A stretch of DNA of 64,000 nucleotides. It comes from Turicibacter sp. TJ11. Its GTDB lineage: Bacteria > Bacillota_I > Bacilli_A > MOL361 > Turicibacteraceae. Each line of letters starts with the position of its first letter. The first letter of the stretch is position 1. The position numbers and the translations under genes are program-made. The notes beneath the pieces were generated by a model. The model did no database searches. It was given only the letters and a program-made list of their open reading frames with translations, and was not told where the DNA came from. Positions 37,160-46,779 of this stretch are shown piece after piece. Location: contig NZ_CP069349.1 in assembly GCF_021497505.1 (NCBI RefSeq), positions 645,861 through 709,860 of the forward strand, written 5' to 3'.

Positions 37160-37655
37160 GGTTACACTCTCCAATATTTCAATTATGATCGTATGAAAAA
37201 CTAATCTAGGCTTATTTATATAATTTATTTGATGGGTTGTCAAGCCAGTCATAGTCACTGCACAAGGAATAGACTTCCATCAGAAGAGTTTTTAATTCAT
37301 TTAAATTCTCGAGTCAAATCATTTGTTATTATTTGGAAATCGTTATATAGTTTAATCATAAGAAGCCACCACAATCAAAAAAGCATTAGCGTAATGAATT
37401 GGATGCAAGGAAAAAGTCTTTAGATGTTTATCCTTATGATAGCGGATAAGACGTTTCAAATAAGTGGATAACTTCATACTCATGACTTCTAATCGGCTTC
37501 AATGAAGCTGTACTTTAAATCATGGATGATCGTTCTTATTATTTTGCTAACCAGAAAGATGAATTGAATTTCGAGTGATTTAGAGCTAAGTAAAATCGAC
37601 AGCATAAGAAACGTTTTGGTTTCTTTGAGAGAGAAGGAGAAAAAAAGATTAAATA

Positions 37656-37693
37656 ATAGGAATAATTACTAGTTATTTTGCATAAGCTATAAT
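37656..37693 (+). promoter_or_regulatory. azoR promoter overlapped by the shared palindrome
   Basis: The sequence 37656-37672 matches the flavodoxin operator at 14 of 16 arm positions (left arm ATAGGAAT, right arm ATTACTAG). It covers the -35 position of a promoter whose -10 is TATAAT at 37688-37693. Repressor binding there would block transcription. Confidence 0.65.
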
Positions 37694-37857
37694 TAATTAA
37701 TGAAGTGTCATCTATTCATTGTTCATTCGAATAGATTAGAAGGTAAATAAAACTGTATAGAAACGAAATGGTTTTTCATTTTAACGCATCAAATCGTGAT
37801 AAATGAATCATGGGGTTAGGATCGGGAAATAGGAATCATTTTAAGGAGGAAATCATA

Positions 37858-38478
37858 ATGTCAAAGGTATTATATATTAAAGGAACACCACAAAGTGAAG
37901 AAAAATCAAAAAGTTCACATATTGCAAGAACGTTTGTCGAAGAATATAAAAAAAATAATCCAGCTGATGAAGTGATTGAGCTAGAATTATATGGAATGGA
38001 TGTTCCGTTAATTGATGCCGACGTGCTAAACGGGTGGGAAAAATCAAGAGCAGGTCAACCATTAACAAGTGAAGAAGCACGAAAAGTCACAGCTATTAAT
38101 GACTTTACTCATCAATTCATGAATGCTGATAAATTTATCATTCAATCTTCAATGTGGAACTTAGGGATTCAACCCTTATTAAAAGCATATTTTGATACAG
38201 TGATGGTTGCAGGTCAAACATTTAAATATACAGCTGAAGGACCAGTTGGATTAATGAAAGGTAAAAAAGCCATTCATATTCATGGATCAGGTGGTGTTTA
38301 CTCAAACACAACAGGAATCGAACATGCTGATTCATATGTGACAGGAGCATTACGATTCATGGGAATCGAAGTTGCTCCAACAATCTTTATTGAAGGAATC
38401 GATTATGACCCATCACAAAAAGATGCGATCATGTCACGAATCACTGAACAAGCTAAAGAAGTCGCTAAACAGTTTTAA
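37858..38478 (+). CDS. FMN-dependent NADH-azoreductase
   Basis: This 206-residue flavodoxin-like NADH:quinone/azo reductase has KGTPQSEEKSKSSHIARTF (FMN phosphate loop), MWNLGIQPLLKAYFD (flavin site) and HGSGGVYSN. The family reduces azo dyes and, physiologically, quinones, to detoxify electrophiles. ATG 37858 follows AAGGAGG. Its promoter carries the operator shared with the flavodoxin gene. An IS element has split the original terminator immediately downstream. Confidence 0.92.
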   Translation: MSKVLYIKGTPQSEEKSKSSHIARTFVEEYKKNNPADEVIELELYGMDVPLIDADVLNGWEKSRAGQPLTSEEARKVTAINDFTHQFMNADKFIIQSSMWNLGIQPLLKAYFDTVMVAGQTFKYTAEGPVGLMKGKKAIHIHGSGGVYSNTTGIEHADSYVTGALRFMGIEVAPTIFIEGIDYDPSQKDAIMSRITEQAKEVAKQF

Positions 38479-38568
38479 TAGCTAACTTAAAGCTTGTTAA
38501 AACTATAAATACACTATTAAAAAGCAACGATTAATCTGTACCCTTTGTCAAGGACAAAGAAAAAAAAC

Positions 38569-39465
38569 CTAAGCAACTTGAAGCTGATTTCTGTATCCTA
38601 CAGGAGTCAGCTTATTTAAATTCCATTGATATCTAAAGTTGTTATGGTAATCTATATAATCTTTAATTTCGATGAATAAATCATCAAATGACATTTGATT
38701 CGTAATCTCTGCTTCATCTTTTAAATGCCCAAAAAATGATTCTTGTGGAGCGTTATCCCAACAATTACCCTTTCTTGACATGGATTGTTGAATTCCTAAT
38801 TCTTTTACTTGATTCGAAAATTGTGGACTAGTATAGTGTACTCCCTGATCGGAGTGAATGATCGTTTCTTTCATTAATTGGACAGTCGGATTTTCTTGAA
38901 GTTTTTTCAGTGTTTGGAGAACAAAATCTATCTTTAAATGATCACTTAATTGAAAGGCTAAAACTTCATTCGTTGCACTATCTAAAATGGTAGAGAGATA
39001 GGCAGTTTGACCCTTTCCATATTTTAAATAAGTGATATCGGTTAATAGAACTTTGTAAGGTTCTGATGGTCTAAACTTACGGTTAACAAGATTTGGACAA
39101 ACGCGATGTGCTTGCGTAGCTTTAGCGAGTTTACGATAGGGATTATTTCGACGAACTTTACTCAACAATTCATATTTTTTCATGATGCGATGAATAGATT
39201 TTAGGTTAAAGGAGATGTTGAATTCTCCTTTAAGAACCATCGCTACTTGGCGAATTCCTTTGTTCTTTCGTCCTTTGAAATGAATGGCTTGTTGAATCAC
39301 TTCTAAACGTTGTTGTTCGTCTTTTAGTCGCTTTAAGCGTGCTTTTTCAGCGCATGACGAAAAATAACGATAATAACCTGATCTTGAAACACCAAGACTA
39401 TCGCATAAATGAGAAATTAAAGAGTTAAATTTAGTTGATGTCTGGCTCACCACTTGATGAATCAT
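38569..39465 (-). CDS. IS3-family transposase OrfB
   Basis: This 298-residue DDE integrase-core protein has an HTH_21 segment (FKGRKNKGIRQVAMVLK), first Asp in LLTDITYLKYG, second Asp in HSDQGVHYTS, and the catalytic Glu in PQESFFGHLKDE. In IS3 elements it is made as an OrfAB fusion through -1 frameshifting. The OrfB frame is open upstream into the end of orfA around an A5 run, consistent with that. The listed ATG is only the first in frame. It appears intact. Confidence 0.92.
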   Translation of the reverse strand: MIHQVVSQTSTKFNSLISHLCDSLGVSRSGYYRYFSSCAEKARLKRLKDEQQRLEVIQQAIHFKGRKNKGIRQVAMVLKGEFNISFNLKSIHRIMKKYELLSKVRRNNPYRKLAKATQAHRVCPNLVNRKFRPSEPYKVLLTDITYLKYGKGQTAYLSTILDSATNEVLAFQLSDHLKIDFVLQTLKKLQENPTVQLMKETIIHSDQGVHYTSPQFSNQVKELGIQQSMSRKGNCWDNAPQESFFGHLKDEAEITNQMSFDDLFIEIKDYIDYHNNFRYQWNLNKLTPVGYRNQLQVA

Positions 39466-39488
39466 TTGAAACCTTACTTCTTTAGAGA

Positions 39489-39899
39489 CTATTCTAGCAT
39501 TTTTCTCACGAGTCTCAACTTTTTTAATAATTCGTTCTCAATCCTTAAAACTTCTAATTCGGCTTGCGTACGTAACAACTTTTCTTCTATCGTTAACTCT
39601 CGCTTTAGAGGTCTTCCAGAATTGGTAGTACGACTATCATCCAATCCTAATGGCCCCTGAGTTTTAAAGGCTTGTTTCCAACGTTTAGCTGCAGAATTCA
39701 CACGCTGCATACCAAGCATCTCAACATTGAATCCATAGTATTCGAATATCTCTCGAGGAAACTTTCCTTTCTCGCTCATCGCAATAAAGTTTTCCTTAAA
39801 TTCTTTTGTATAAGTAATCCCTTTTTCAGACACTGACTTAACATAATCGTTTTGTTTGAGTTGTTCAATCTCTTGCGATGTAAATAACTTCTTGCTCAT
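39489..39899 (-). CDS. IS3-family OrfA (helix-turn-helix protein)
   Basis: This 136-residue OrfA has HTH segments and a C-terminal leucine-zipper-like end (LRTQAELEVLRIENELLKKL) used for dimerisation. It binds the element ends. A ribosome site AGGAGG precedes the minus-strand ATG. The gene stops about 24 bases before the first ATG of orfB. Confidence 0.9.
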   Translation of the reverse strand: MSKKLFTSQEIEQLKQNDYVKSVSEKGITYTKEFKENFIAMSEKGKFPREIFEYYGFNVEMLGMQRVNSAAKRWKQAFKTQGPLGLDDSRTTNSGRPLKRELTIEEKLLRTQAELEVLRIENELLKKLRLVRKMLE

Positions 39900-40039
39900 C
39901 TGAAATCCTCCTAAAATCTAATAGTTTATATGATAGCAAAAAGACCCTAGAGGGTAGACTTTTTTTACTTGTCTACTCTCTAGGGTACATTTTAGATTAA
40001 GTCGTTGCTTTTTTAATTGATATCGTGAACTTCCTAATT

Positions 40040-40290
40040 TAAACAATTTTGAATAAATCCATTCCACCATTTTATATGTCGAGTGGGGGAGCTGATCGTT
40101 TGTGGCGAGATGTCTTTAGATATGGAAAAAGCCCTAATAGGTGTCTAGGGTGACAACCATTAGGGCTTTAATTGAATTATATAATTATAAGAAGAGAGAA
40201 TGAAAAAAGATTTAGGAGAGAGTATTTTATAAATACTTAAGGGGAATTACACTTATGTTATGGAAAGAATTTTAAAATTTTATTCAGGTG
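40040..40290 (+). repeat. Hairpin-repeat cluster 5 (core fragment, module C)
   Basis: A worn core fragment (about 40060-40110; GTGGCGAGA replaces GTAGCGGGA) is followed by hairpin C (40125-40170) and its conserved tail: a GAGAGAATGAAAAAAGATTTAGGAG segment ending near 40270. The tail matches copies at 5180, 44255 and 51000 closely. No gene is seen. Confidence 0.7.
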
Positions 40291-40394
40291 AGTTAAAAAT
40301 ATTTATTTTTATAGAAACAGATAAGTAGTCTACATGTAAGGTGTAGTATAAAAACGATAACCACTTTACGTACCAAAACATTCTATCGTCCAGG

Positions 40395-40574
40395 GGTCCC
40401 CTGCCATGCGAAGCATGTCTCCTCCTTTGGTAGGGAAGGGGTCCCCTGCCATGCGAAGCATGTTTCCTCCTCTGGCAGGGAATGGGTCCCCTGCCATGCG
40501 AAGCATGTTTCCTCCTCTGGCAGGGAATGGGTCCCCTGCCGTGCGAAGCGTGTTTCCTCCTTTGGCAGGAGGTA
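40395..40574. repeat. Four tandem 45-bp GC-rich hairpin repeats
   Basis: Units start at 40395, 40440, 40485 and 40530. Each holds CCTGCCA...TGGCAGG outer arms around CATGC-GAA-GCATG; unit 4 changes both arms of the inner stem to CGTGC/GCGTG, a compensatory change. GC content is far above the flanks. Frames through it (15-residue repeats on both strands) have no start signals and are not called genes. Confidence 0.85.
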
Positions 40575-40819
40575 GGGTAGGAATTTGTCTGATACTGGGT
40601 TAATTTGTACGTATTCGTTTTCAATTGTAAAACAAAAGATGAAAAATGATAAATAGTATTAATAATTTTACTTAGAAAACCGTATGATGATTATAGCTAA
40701 GGCTAAAAATGTGATAAAAGAACAGACGTTGGAAGATCTATTGATTTAATGTAGAAAGTACTCAAGATTGTGTGCTGAAGAATGTTAGATCAGATTCATT
40801 AAAAAAGGGGGGGATAAAG

Positions 40820-42358
40820 CTGTTACAAAATATATGGTCGGTCTTTATAGAAAGAAAAGACTTCTTTTTAGGCTTATTGGAGGAACATTTGAAGATTTCT
40901 CTACTTGCTATTGTGATTGCTATCTTGCTCGGGGGAATGCTTGGAATTTTAATTAGTGAATTTAAAAAAACAGCAAAGCCGACTTTAGGGATCATAAACT
41001 TCTTATATACCATTCCGTCAATTTCGATGCTTGGATTTTTAATTCCCTTTTCAGGGATTGGAAATGTTACAGCAGTCATTGCACTGATGGTTTATGCTCT
41101 TTTGCCAATGGTAAGAAATACTTACACGGGAATGACGAATGTTGATTCCGCTATTTTAGAAGCAGCAAAAGGAATGGGAAGCACCCGAATACAAGTCCTT
41201 TTCAAGATTAAACTGCCACTTGCTATGCCGGTTATTGTGTCAGGTATTCGCAATATGGTGACAATGACGATCGCCCTTGCAGGTATCGCTTCATTTATCG
41301 GTGCAGGTGGCTTGGGGGTTTCCATTTACAGAGGAATTACGACAAATAATACGGCAATGACTATGATTGGTAGTTTGCTTATTGCGTTACTTGCTTTAGT
41401 CATGGATTTTCTGCTCGGTTTCATTGAAAAACGGATGAATAAACATCGTGTGAAAGCGAAGAAGGCAAATCGTATGATGTTAATGACGGCCCTACTGCTT
41501 GTTTTGTGTATTGGAATCGTTACATTACGTCCTATTCATAAACAAGATACCATCCACATTGCCACAAAACCGATGACTGAACAATATGTATTAGGTGAAA
41601 TGTTGGATCTTCTTATCGAACAGAATACAGATCTGAACGTAGAGCTGACGCATGGTGTAGGCGGTGGCACATCGAATATTCATCCCGCAATGGAAAGTGG
41701 TGAATTTGATATCTATCCTGAATATACGGGAACAGGATGGAATATGGTTTTGAAACAAGAAGGGTTGTATACCGAAGATTTGTTTGAAACTATGCAGGAT
41801 GAATATGAACATTCACTTAAGATGCAATGGATGGGGATGTATGGTTTTAATAATACTTACGGTTTGGTTGTCCGCCGTGAAATTGCAAAGAAATACAATA
41901 TTAAAACTTATTCAGACCTGATGGCTGTATCTAATCAACTTATATTCGGTGCCGAATATGATTTCTTTGAGCGTGAGGACGGGTATGATGCGCTTTGTGA
42001 TACCTACGGCTTCACATTTAAAAAAACAATAGATATGGATATTGGGCTAAAATACCAAGCCATCAATCAGGAGAAAATTGATGTTATGGTTATTTTCACC
42101 ACTGATGGCCAACTAAGTGTTTCTGATGTGACTGTTTTAGAAGATGATAAGAATTTCTATCCTTCCTATCGATGTGGTAATGTGATTCGCGCTGAAGTTT
42201 TAGCAAAACATCCTGAACTGACAGAGATATTCAACGAGCTGACGGATGTTATTTCCGATAAACAGATGGCACAAATGAACTACGCTGTCGAAAGTGAAGG
42301 AAAAGAGCCGAGACAAGTAGCTGAAACATTTTTACAACAGGTAGGTCTTTTGAAATGA
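40820..42358 (+). CDS. Betaine/ergothioneine-type ABC importer, permease-binding-protein fusion
   Basis: This protein of about 512 residues joins an OpuCB-like permease (about 1-215; EAA loop with EAAKGMGST) to a membrane-tethered OpuAC/OpuCC-type binding domain (about 245-510; YPEYTGTGW is the usual ligand segment). Such fusions import glycine betaine, carnitine or choline. The EgtU subgroup imports ergothioneine, and I cannot tell which. The homologue-like start (LLQNIW) has no ATG, GTG or TTG; CTG 40820 lies 8 bases after a G-rich ribosome site. GTG 40772 is the upstream alternative. Composition is slightly more GC-rich than neighbouring genes. Confidence 0.85.
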   Translation: MLQNIWSVFIERKDFFLGLLEEHLKISLLAIVIAILLGGMLGILISEFKKTAKPTLGIINFLYTIPSISMLGFLIPFSGIGNVTAVIALMVYALLPMVRNTYTGMTNVDSAILEAAKGMGSTRIQVLFKIKLPLAMPVIVSGIRNMVTMTIALAGIASFIGAGGLGVSIYRGITTNNTAMTMIGSLLIALLALVMDFLLGFIEKRMNKHRVKAKKANRMMLMTALLLVLCIGIVTLRPIHKQDTIHIATKPMTEQYVLGEMLDLLIEQNTDLNVELTHGVGGGTSNIHPAMESGEFDIYPEYTGTGWNMVLKQEGLYTEDLFETMQDEYEHSLKMQWMGMYGFNNTYGLVVRREIAKKYNIKTYSDLMAVSNQLIFGAEYDFFEREDGYDALCDTYGFTFKKTIDMDIGLKYQAINQEKIDVMVIFTTDGQLSVSDVTVLEDDKNFYPSYRCGNVIRAEVLAKHPELTEIFNELTDVISDKQMAQMNYAVESEGKEPRQVAETFLQQVGLLK

Positions 42359-42368
42359 GGGATAAAGA

Positions 42369-43160
42369 ATGAGTACAGCGATTGAATTTAAGAATATTAA
42401 AAAAGCATATAAAAATCAGATCATTCTTGAAGAATTTAATCTTTCCGTTACACAAGGAGAATTTGTTACCATCATCGGATCTTCAGGATGCGGGAAAACA
42501 ACAGCCTTAAAAATGATAAACGGATTAATTAAACCAACAAGCGGTGATATTTTTGTGGATGGAGAAAATATTCGAGATAAAAACTTGACGGAACTCCGAC
42601 GCAATATCGGGTATGCCATTCAGGGGAGTGTTTTGTTTCCACATATGACAGTCGAACAAAATATATCTTATGTTCCCAATCTAATCAATAAGAAAAACAA
42701 AGAAAAGACCACCATGGCAGTTTCTAAATGGATGAACATTGTCGGTCTTGATGAAGAATTAAAAGATCGCTATCCATCTGAACTATCAGGTGGACAACAA
42801 CAAAGAGTCGGCATAGCGAGAGCTTTAGCAGCGTCTCCTGATATTCTTTTGATGGATGAGCCTTTCGGTGCTGTTGATGAAATTACTCGTGGACAGCTTC
42901 AAAATGAATTAAAACAAATTCACCAAAAAACGGGGATTACCATCTTATTTGTCACTCACGATATTTCGGAAGCACTGAAGCTTGGCACAAAGGTGCTTGT
43001 TATGGATAAAGGAAAGATCGTGCAATATGATGAGCCAAAGACGCTTTTGCGTAGTCCGAATACCGACTTTGTAAAACAGTTAGTCGATCAAGAGAGATGT
43101 ACTTGTCATTTTCCAGATGAACGTTTAACTGTTTTGGAGCAATGGAGAGATAGCATATAA
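42369..43160 (+). CDS. ABC transporter ATP-binding protein (OpuCA/EgtV-like)
   Basis: This 263-residue ATPase has Walker A GSSGCGKTT, the Q loop, signature LSGGQQQR, Walker B ILLMDEPFGAVDE and the H-loop histidine in LFVTHD. It energises the upstream permease-binding-protein fusion, 10 bases away, completing a two-gene importer. There is no CBS domain tail such as osmotically regulated OpuCA has; the short C-terminus ends at DSI. That absence slightly favours an EgtV-like role over classical OpuC. Confidence 0.92.
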   Translation: MSTAIEFKNIKKAYKNQIILEEFNLSVTQGEFVTIIGSSGCGKTTALKMINGLIKPTSGDIFVDGENIRDKNLTELRRNIGYAIQGSVLFPHMTVEQNISYVPNLINKKNKEKTTMAVSKWMNIVGLDEELKDRYPSELSGGQQQRVGIARALAASPDILLMDEPFGAVDEITRGQLQNELKQIHQKTGITILFVTHDISEALKLGTKVLVMDKGKIVQYDEPKTLLRSPNTDFVKQLVDQERCTCHFPDERLTVLEQWRDSI

Positions 43161-43189
43161 TCTAGGAAGAAAAGCGACTGTTTCACATG

Positions 43190-43330
43190 TTATTCAATCG
43201 ATTTAAAAATATTTACTTTTTATTCATCAAGTCTATCCTGCTACCATGACGAACTTAAACTTCATGATCAATATAAGAAAAGGCGAATCATGTTCATCAC
43301 ATCATTCGCCTGATGGATTAATAAATACTC
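43190..43330 (+). repeat. Hairpin-repeat fragment (core start and module D)
   Basis: A degenerate core start (TATCCTGCTACCATGACGAAC near 43230) leads into hairpin D (GGCGAAT...ATTCGCC at 43274-43310). The conserved sequence after CTACCATGA matches copies at 5325 and 51151. No gene is seen in 43330-43450. Confidence 0.65.
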
Positions 43331-43454
43331 AATCCTTATCTATCACCATGACTGAAGGTGGGATGTATTCATCTAGAACTACGGACTTTGGAGATGTTTT
43401 TAATTAGTTATTTGATCAAATAGATCATTAATTAGACATTTTTTGTGAAATAGA

Positions 43455-43487
43455 AAAGGAAATAGGCGTACCTATTTCCTTTTTATT
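43455..43487. terminator. Bidirectional terminator
   Basis: AAAAGGAAATAGG and CCTATTTCCTTTT pair across a 4-base loop. It lies 36 bases after the minus-strand YjcZ-like gene and probably serves it. Confidence 0.85.
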
Positions 43488-43522
43488 AAAGACGTTTATT
43501 TAAAAACGTTTCGAAATCTTTA

Positions 43523-43609
43523 TTATCGTCCGCAGACACAACCAATGATAACTAAAAGAATAAATAATACTAAAATAAAAGCAAAATTATTATTTGAACA
43601 ACCAAACAT
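43523..43609 (-). CDS. YjcZ-like small hydrophobic protein
   Basis: A 28-residue peptide, MFGCSNNNFAFILVLFILL then VIIGCVCGR. The glycine- and asparagine-containing start, FAFILVLFILLVIIG core and small C-terminus match the YjcZ/SscA class of sporulation-associated peptides. Ribosome site GGTGG 5 bases before the minus-strand ATG. Too short for standard ORF thresholds. The role in this organism is inferred from the family. Confidence 0.75.
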   Translation of the reverse strand: MFGCSNNNFAFILVLFILLVIIGCVCGR

Positions 43610-43839
43610 ATTTACCACCTCATCTAACATCTAGCACCTTGTGCTCAATATATTATATGTTTTAATTTGTAATTGGTGAAATTATAGAATGGTTTGAAAA
43701 ATGAATTAAATAGAACTTTCAATAGGTGCGAGCTATGTTATAATTTATAAATTAGTGACGAGAAAGAATTTTATGATAGAGAATGATATTAATTGTATGA
43801 CTGAAGGGGATTATCTAGAAGGCATCTCATATTCTTTAT

Positions 43840-44345
43840 TTAACAGGGGTGAAAATTGATTAAACTCATCTTTTTGCAATAGGATATAAAACATCAATTT
43901 CAATAATCAATGATCTCGCGCTACCAGGCATGACTAAACTTCAATACTCAAAATTAACAACAGAAAACGGATAGGCGAATCATGTCAGAAAAAAATCACA
44001 TCATTCGCCTTTTCTTATAGATGCTAAGGCTCAAATCGAGCGATTTTCGTCCTTAGCAACATCAACCTAGAACTAAAGCTAACACTAACTAGTCAATCAC
44101 CCCCTCCCATACGAGACGTATGGTGAGGCGTGGGGCTTGTCTAGTTAGTTTTTTTATCTAATTAAGATTTTTCATGGTAGCGGGAAATATTTAGACATGA
44201 AAAAGCCCTAATCGTTGGATGGGGAGATACGACCATTAGGGCTTCATTAAAAGTATATCATTATAAGGAGAGAGAATAAAAAAAGATTTCGGAGAGAGTA
44301 TTTCATAAATACTGCTCTATGTTATGGAAAGAACTTTCACATTTT
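43840..44345 (+). repeat. Intergenic hairpin-repeat cluster 7
   Basis: It contains the TTTAACAGGGGTGA linker and a core from about 43916 (CGCGCTACC) to 44184 (GTAGCGGG) that is interrupted by hairpin D with its trailing CCTTAGC palindrome. The core palindrome has ACTAACTAG/CTAGTTAGT arms and an inner CCATACGAGACGTATGG. Hairpin C (44200-44246) and its tail to 44330 follow. Confidence 0.8.
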
Positions 44346-44500
44346 ATTCAACTAAGTTAAAAAATAGTCATAATTCACTAGAAAATCTTACTACAAGGAT
44401 ATTTGATTTTTACTATATATTGTATATAATTTAATTGTTATGAATGTGAAATGAAAGACAAGAGTATGAGTGTTTCATACTTTTTATAGGAGGGAAAGAG

Positions 44501-45088
44501 ATGTTGTTCAAAGATTGTAACGCTACTTGGATTTACGAACCTAAAGAATATAGTTTATCAGACGAAAAATTAATCATTAAAACAGAACCAAAGACAGATT
44601 TTTGGCAAAGAACCTACTATGGATTTCAAAATGATAATGCACCTGCATTACTGATGTCTACCAGTGAAACATATTTTTCTTTTAGTGTGAAAACACAATT
44701 TAACAGTAAACACCGATTTGATCAATGTGGTGTGATCATTTATCAAGATAGTGATAATTGGTTTAAGGCATCTATTGAATATGAAAATGAGGACTACCAA
44801 CGATTAGGGAGTGTCGTGACTAATCACGGCTATTCAGATTGGGCAACAACAGATATCCCAGCTCAACAAAAAGAAATGTATTATAGACTCAGCCGACGTG
44901 GGAGTGACTACTGTATAGAAAATTCATACGATGGTGTTCATTATAAACAAATGAGAATTTTCCATCTATTTGAAGGGCAGGGCGAAATACGAATTGGAGT
45001 ATATGCTTGTAGTCCAGAAGATTCCTCATTTGAAGCAACTTTTACAGACATCGAATGGACAGAATGTAAATGGGACGAACATAAATAA
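44501..45088 (+). CDS. DUF1349 (concanavalin-like) protein
   Basis: This 195-residue protein matches DUF1349 beta-sandwich proteins: SFSVKTQFNSKHRFDQCGVIIY and DNWFKASIEYEN near the middle, then YYRLSRRGSDYCIENSYDG and IRIGVYACSPE. The family includes the 'regulation of enolase 1' proteins; the molecular role is unknown. Strong ribosome site AGGAGGG, ATG 44501. It stands alone between repeat clusters. Confidence 0.85.
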   Translation: MLFKDCNATWIYEPKEYSLSDEKLIIKTEPKTDFWQRTYYGFQNDNAPALLMSTSETYFSFSVKTQFNSKHRFDQCGVIIYQDSDNWFKASIEYENEDYQRLGSVVTNHGYSDWATTDIPAQQKEMYYRLSRRGSDYCIENSYDGVHYKQMRIFHLFEGQGEIRIGVYACSPEDSSFEATFTDIEWTECKWDEHK

Positions 45089-45104
45089 TAATCATTAACT
45101 GAAA

Positions 45105-45720
45105 ATGTAAACGGATAGGCGAATCATGTTCACACATCATTCGCCTTTTCTTATGGATGCTAAGACTCAAATCGAATGATTTTCGACCTTAGCCTAAATC
45201 CTCATGAATCCAAGTGTTCACTAAACATCTATCCCTATTAGCAACCACATCCTGCGGCTGTTGGCGTGCGAGGGCTTTTTTTATCTAATATAGATCATTC
45301 TTAGTAGCGGGACTTTAATAATGAGACATCTTCATAGTAGAGAGGGGTTTCCAACCCAAACGGTTGCAGGGCAACGGATTGGGTTGGAAGGATATTGAAT
45401 CTCAGTTATTTAACAGGGGTTGGTTTTTATTAAATTGATCTTCTCATTCAAGAGAGTATTTAGATAAAAAGGCGATAAGAAAACCCACACGACACGAGTG
45501 TGGTGTGGGTATCCTTATCTTTTGAGACAGGATATAAAAGGACAGACTTTACTAATCATGGATGTCCCGCTACAAGAGGGCATCAAATTTCATATCCTAA
45601 AACAGTCACTAACGATCCATCCCACCTAGTTACCCGCCTATTTCATCCGTCGGGTGAGGTTTGGCTTGATATTTAGTTTTATATTTAATCTGAAAAATTT
45701 ATTGTAGCGGGACTTTAAGG
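45105..45720 (+). repeat. Intergenic hairpin-repeat cluster 8
   Basis: Order: hairpin D with its CTTAGC palindrome (45113-45195), a core palindrome ending in GTAGCGGG (45304-45311), hairpin A (45349-45391), the TTTAACAGGGG linker, hairpin B (45484-45509), then a full second core (45566-45711). It is one of the most complete clusters and shows the standard order of modules. Confidence 0.85.
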
Positions 45721-45884
45721 TGTCACCTGTAACAGCAGTTATCTTATTCCCCATTTTATAACCAAGGAGTAAAAGTTATTACAAATACTTTACAGTTTAT
45801 TAACTGACTTCATATTAGTTAAAGGGGAATTTTGTTATAATTTATTTATGAGCAATATGTTAATAGTTAGAGGGAGATGTGAAA

Positions 45885-46715
45885 ATGGAGAAACTTTATC
45901 TTAGAGACTTACTTCATTTTAGTGAAGAAGAATACGGGAATGTTAAAATTAGATTTAATCAATCTAATGGTTATGATGATCCTATGGACTTATATCAGCA
46001 TAATCCAGATATCGTTAATAATCAGTGGCTATTTTGGCGAAGTAAACAACGTTATTTTCAAGTAGGACAGATTGCTATCTGTTTATTAAAGTTATCATAT
46101 GATACTTGGTTATTTACGACTATTAAAAAAGTGACAAAAGATTTCAATCTCTATGATGGGATTAATTATGAAGGTGAGGAGTTAGAGAAATATAAATCTT
46201 ATTTTGGACGAGTAGTTATTAAATACCGTAAGACGTTCCAGGCACAAGGATGTTACTATGGATCAATCTGTGATGATTTGGAAGTTCAACAAATACTACC
46301 AGCCATTTTTGATGGTAATGATTTTCCAGGATATGACAAAGTTAGATTATCCTATGGGCAGTTGGAGACGGTTTTAAATCGTGGTAAGAGAGATTGGATT
46401 GCAGCATTAGAAAATCAAAAGGCAGTGTATTTAATTACTGATAAAGAAAGTGGGAAAATGTATGTAGGTTCTGCCACTAGTGATTATGGAATGTTATTAC
46501 AACGATGGAGAAGTTACATAGCCAATGGTCATGGTGGAAATAAAGAGTTGATAGAATTAGTCGAGAGGAAAGGCATTGATTATATAAAAACAAACTTTTA
46601 CTATTCTATTCTTGAAAATTATAATGCCAAAGTAGATGATCGTGTCATCTTGGAAAGGGAATCTTGGTGGAAAGAAACATTGCAAACTAGGACTTTTGGT
46701 TATAACAGTAATTAA
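45885..46715 (+). CDS. GIY-YIG nuclease-family protein
   Basis: This 276-residue protein has a C-terminal GIY-YIG domain: AVYLITDKESGKMYVGSA, a later RWRSYIANGHGGNKEL segment with the Arg, and the Glu in LERESWWKETLQTR that is the metal ligand. The N-terminal 175 residues are unrecognised and may bind DNA or a partner. Such stand-alone GIY-YIG proteins are often accessory or defence genes. ATG 45885 follows AGGGAG by 8 bases. Confidence 0.85.
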   Translation: MEKLYLRDLLHFSEEEYGNVKIRFNQSNGYDDPMDLYQHNPDIVNNQWLFWRSKQRYFQVGQIAICLLKLSYDTWLFTTIKKVTKDFNLYDGINYEGEELEKYKSYFGRVVIKYRKTFQAQGCYYGSICDDLEVQQILPAIFDGNDFPGYDKVRLSYGQLETVLNRGKRDWIAALENQKAVYLITDKESGKMYVGSATSDYGMLLQRWRSYIANGHGGNKELIELVERKGIDYIKTNFYYSILENYNAKVDDRVILERESWWKETLQTRTFGYNSN

Positions 46716-46779
46716 AAATATAAAATTTTGTCTATATCAATAATCTTTGAAACACAGATACAGAGTATTATTGAATTAA

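Larger units (their letters stand above)
38535..39996 (-). mobile_element. IS3-family element (IS150-like) inserted in the azoR terminator
   Basis: A 1462-bp element with ends TCTGTACCC and GGGTACATTTTAGA, flanked by TTAA on both sides (38531-38534 and 39997-40000; the duplication could be read as up to 6 bp, GATTAA). It carries overlapping orfA and orfB on the minus strand. Removing it rebuilds GCAACGATTAAGTCGTTGC, a perfect terminator stem with T6, from flanks 38519-38534 and 40001-40014. Confidence 0.85.

Noticed and set aside
40280-40624. Frames over the 45-bp repeats on both strands
   Set aside because: The 15-residue peptide repeats come from DNA hairpin units; no start signals, and the palindromic unit explains both strands.
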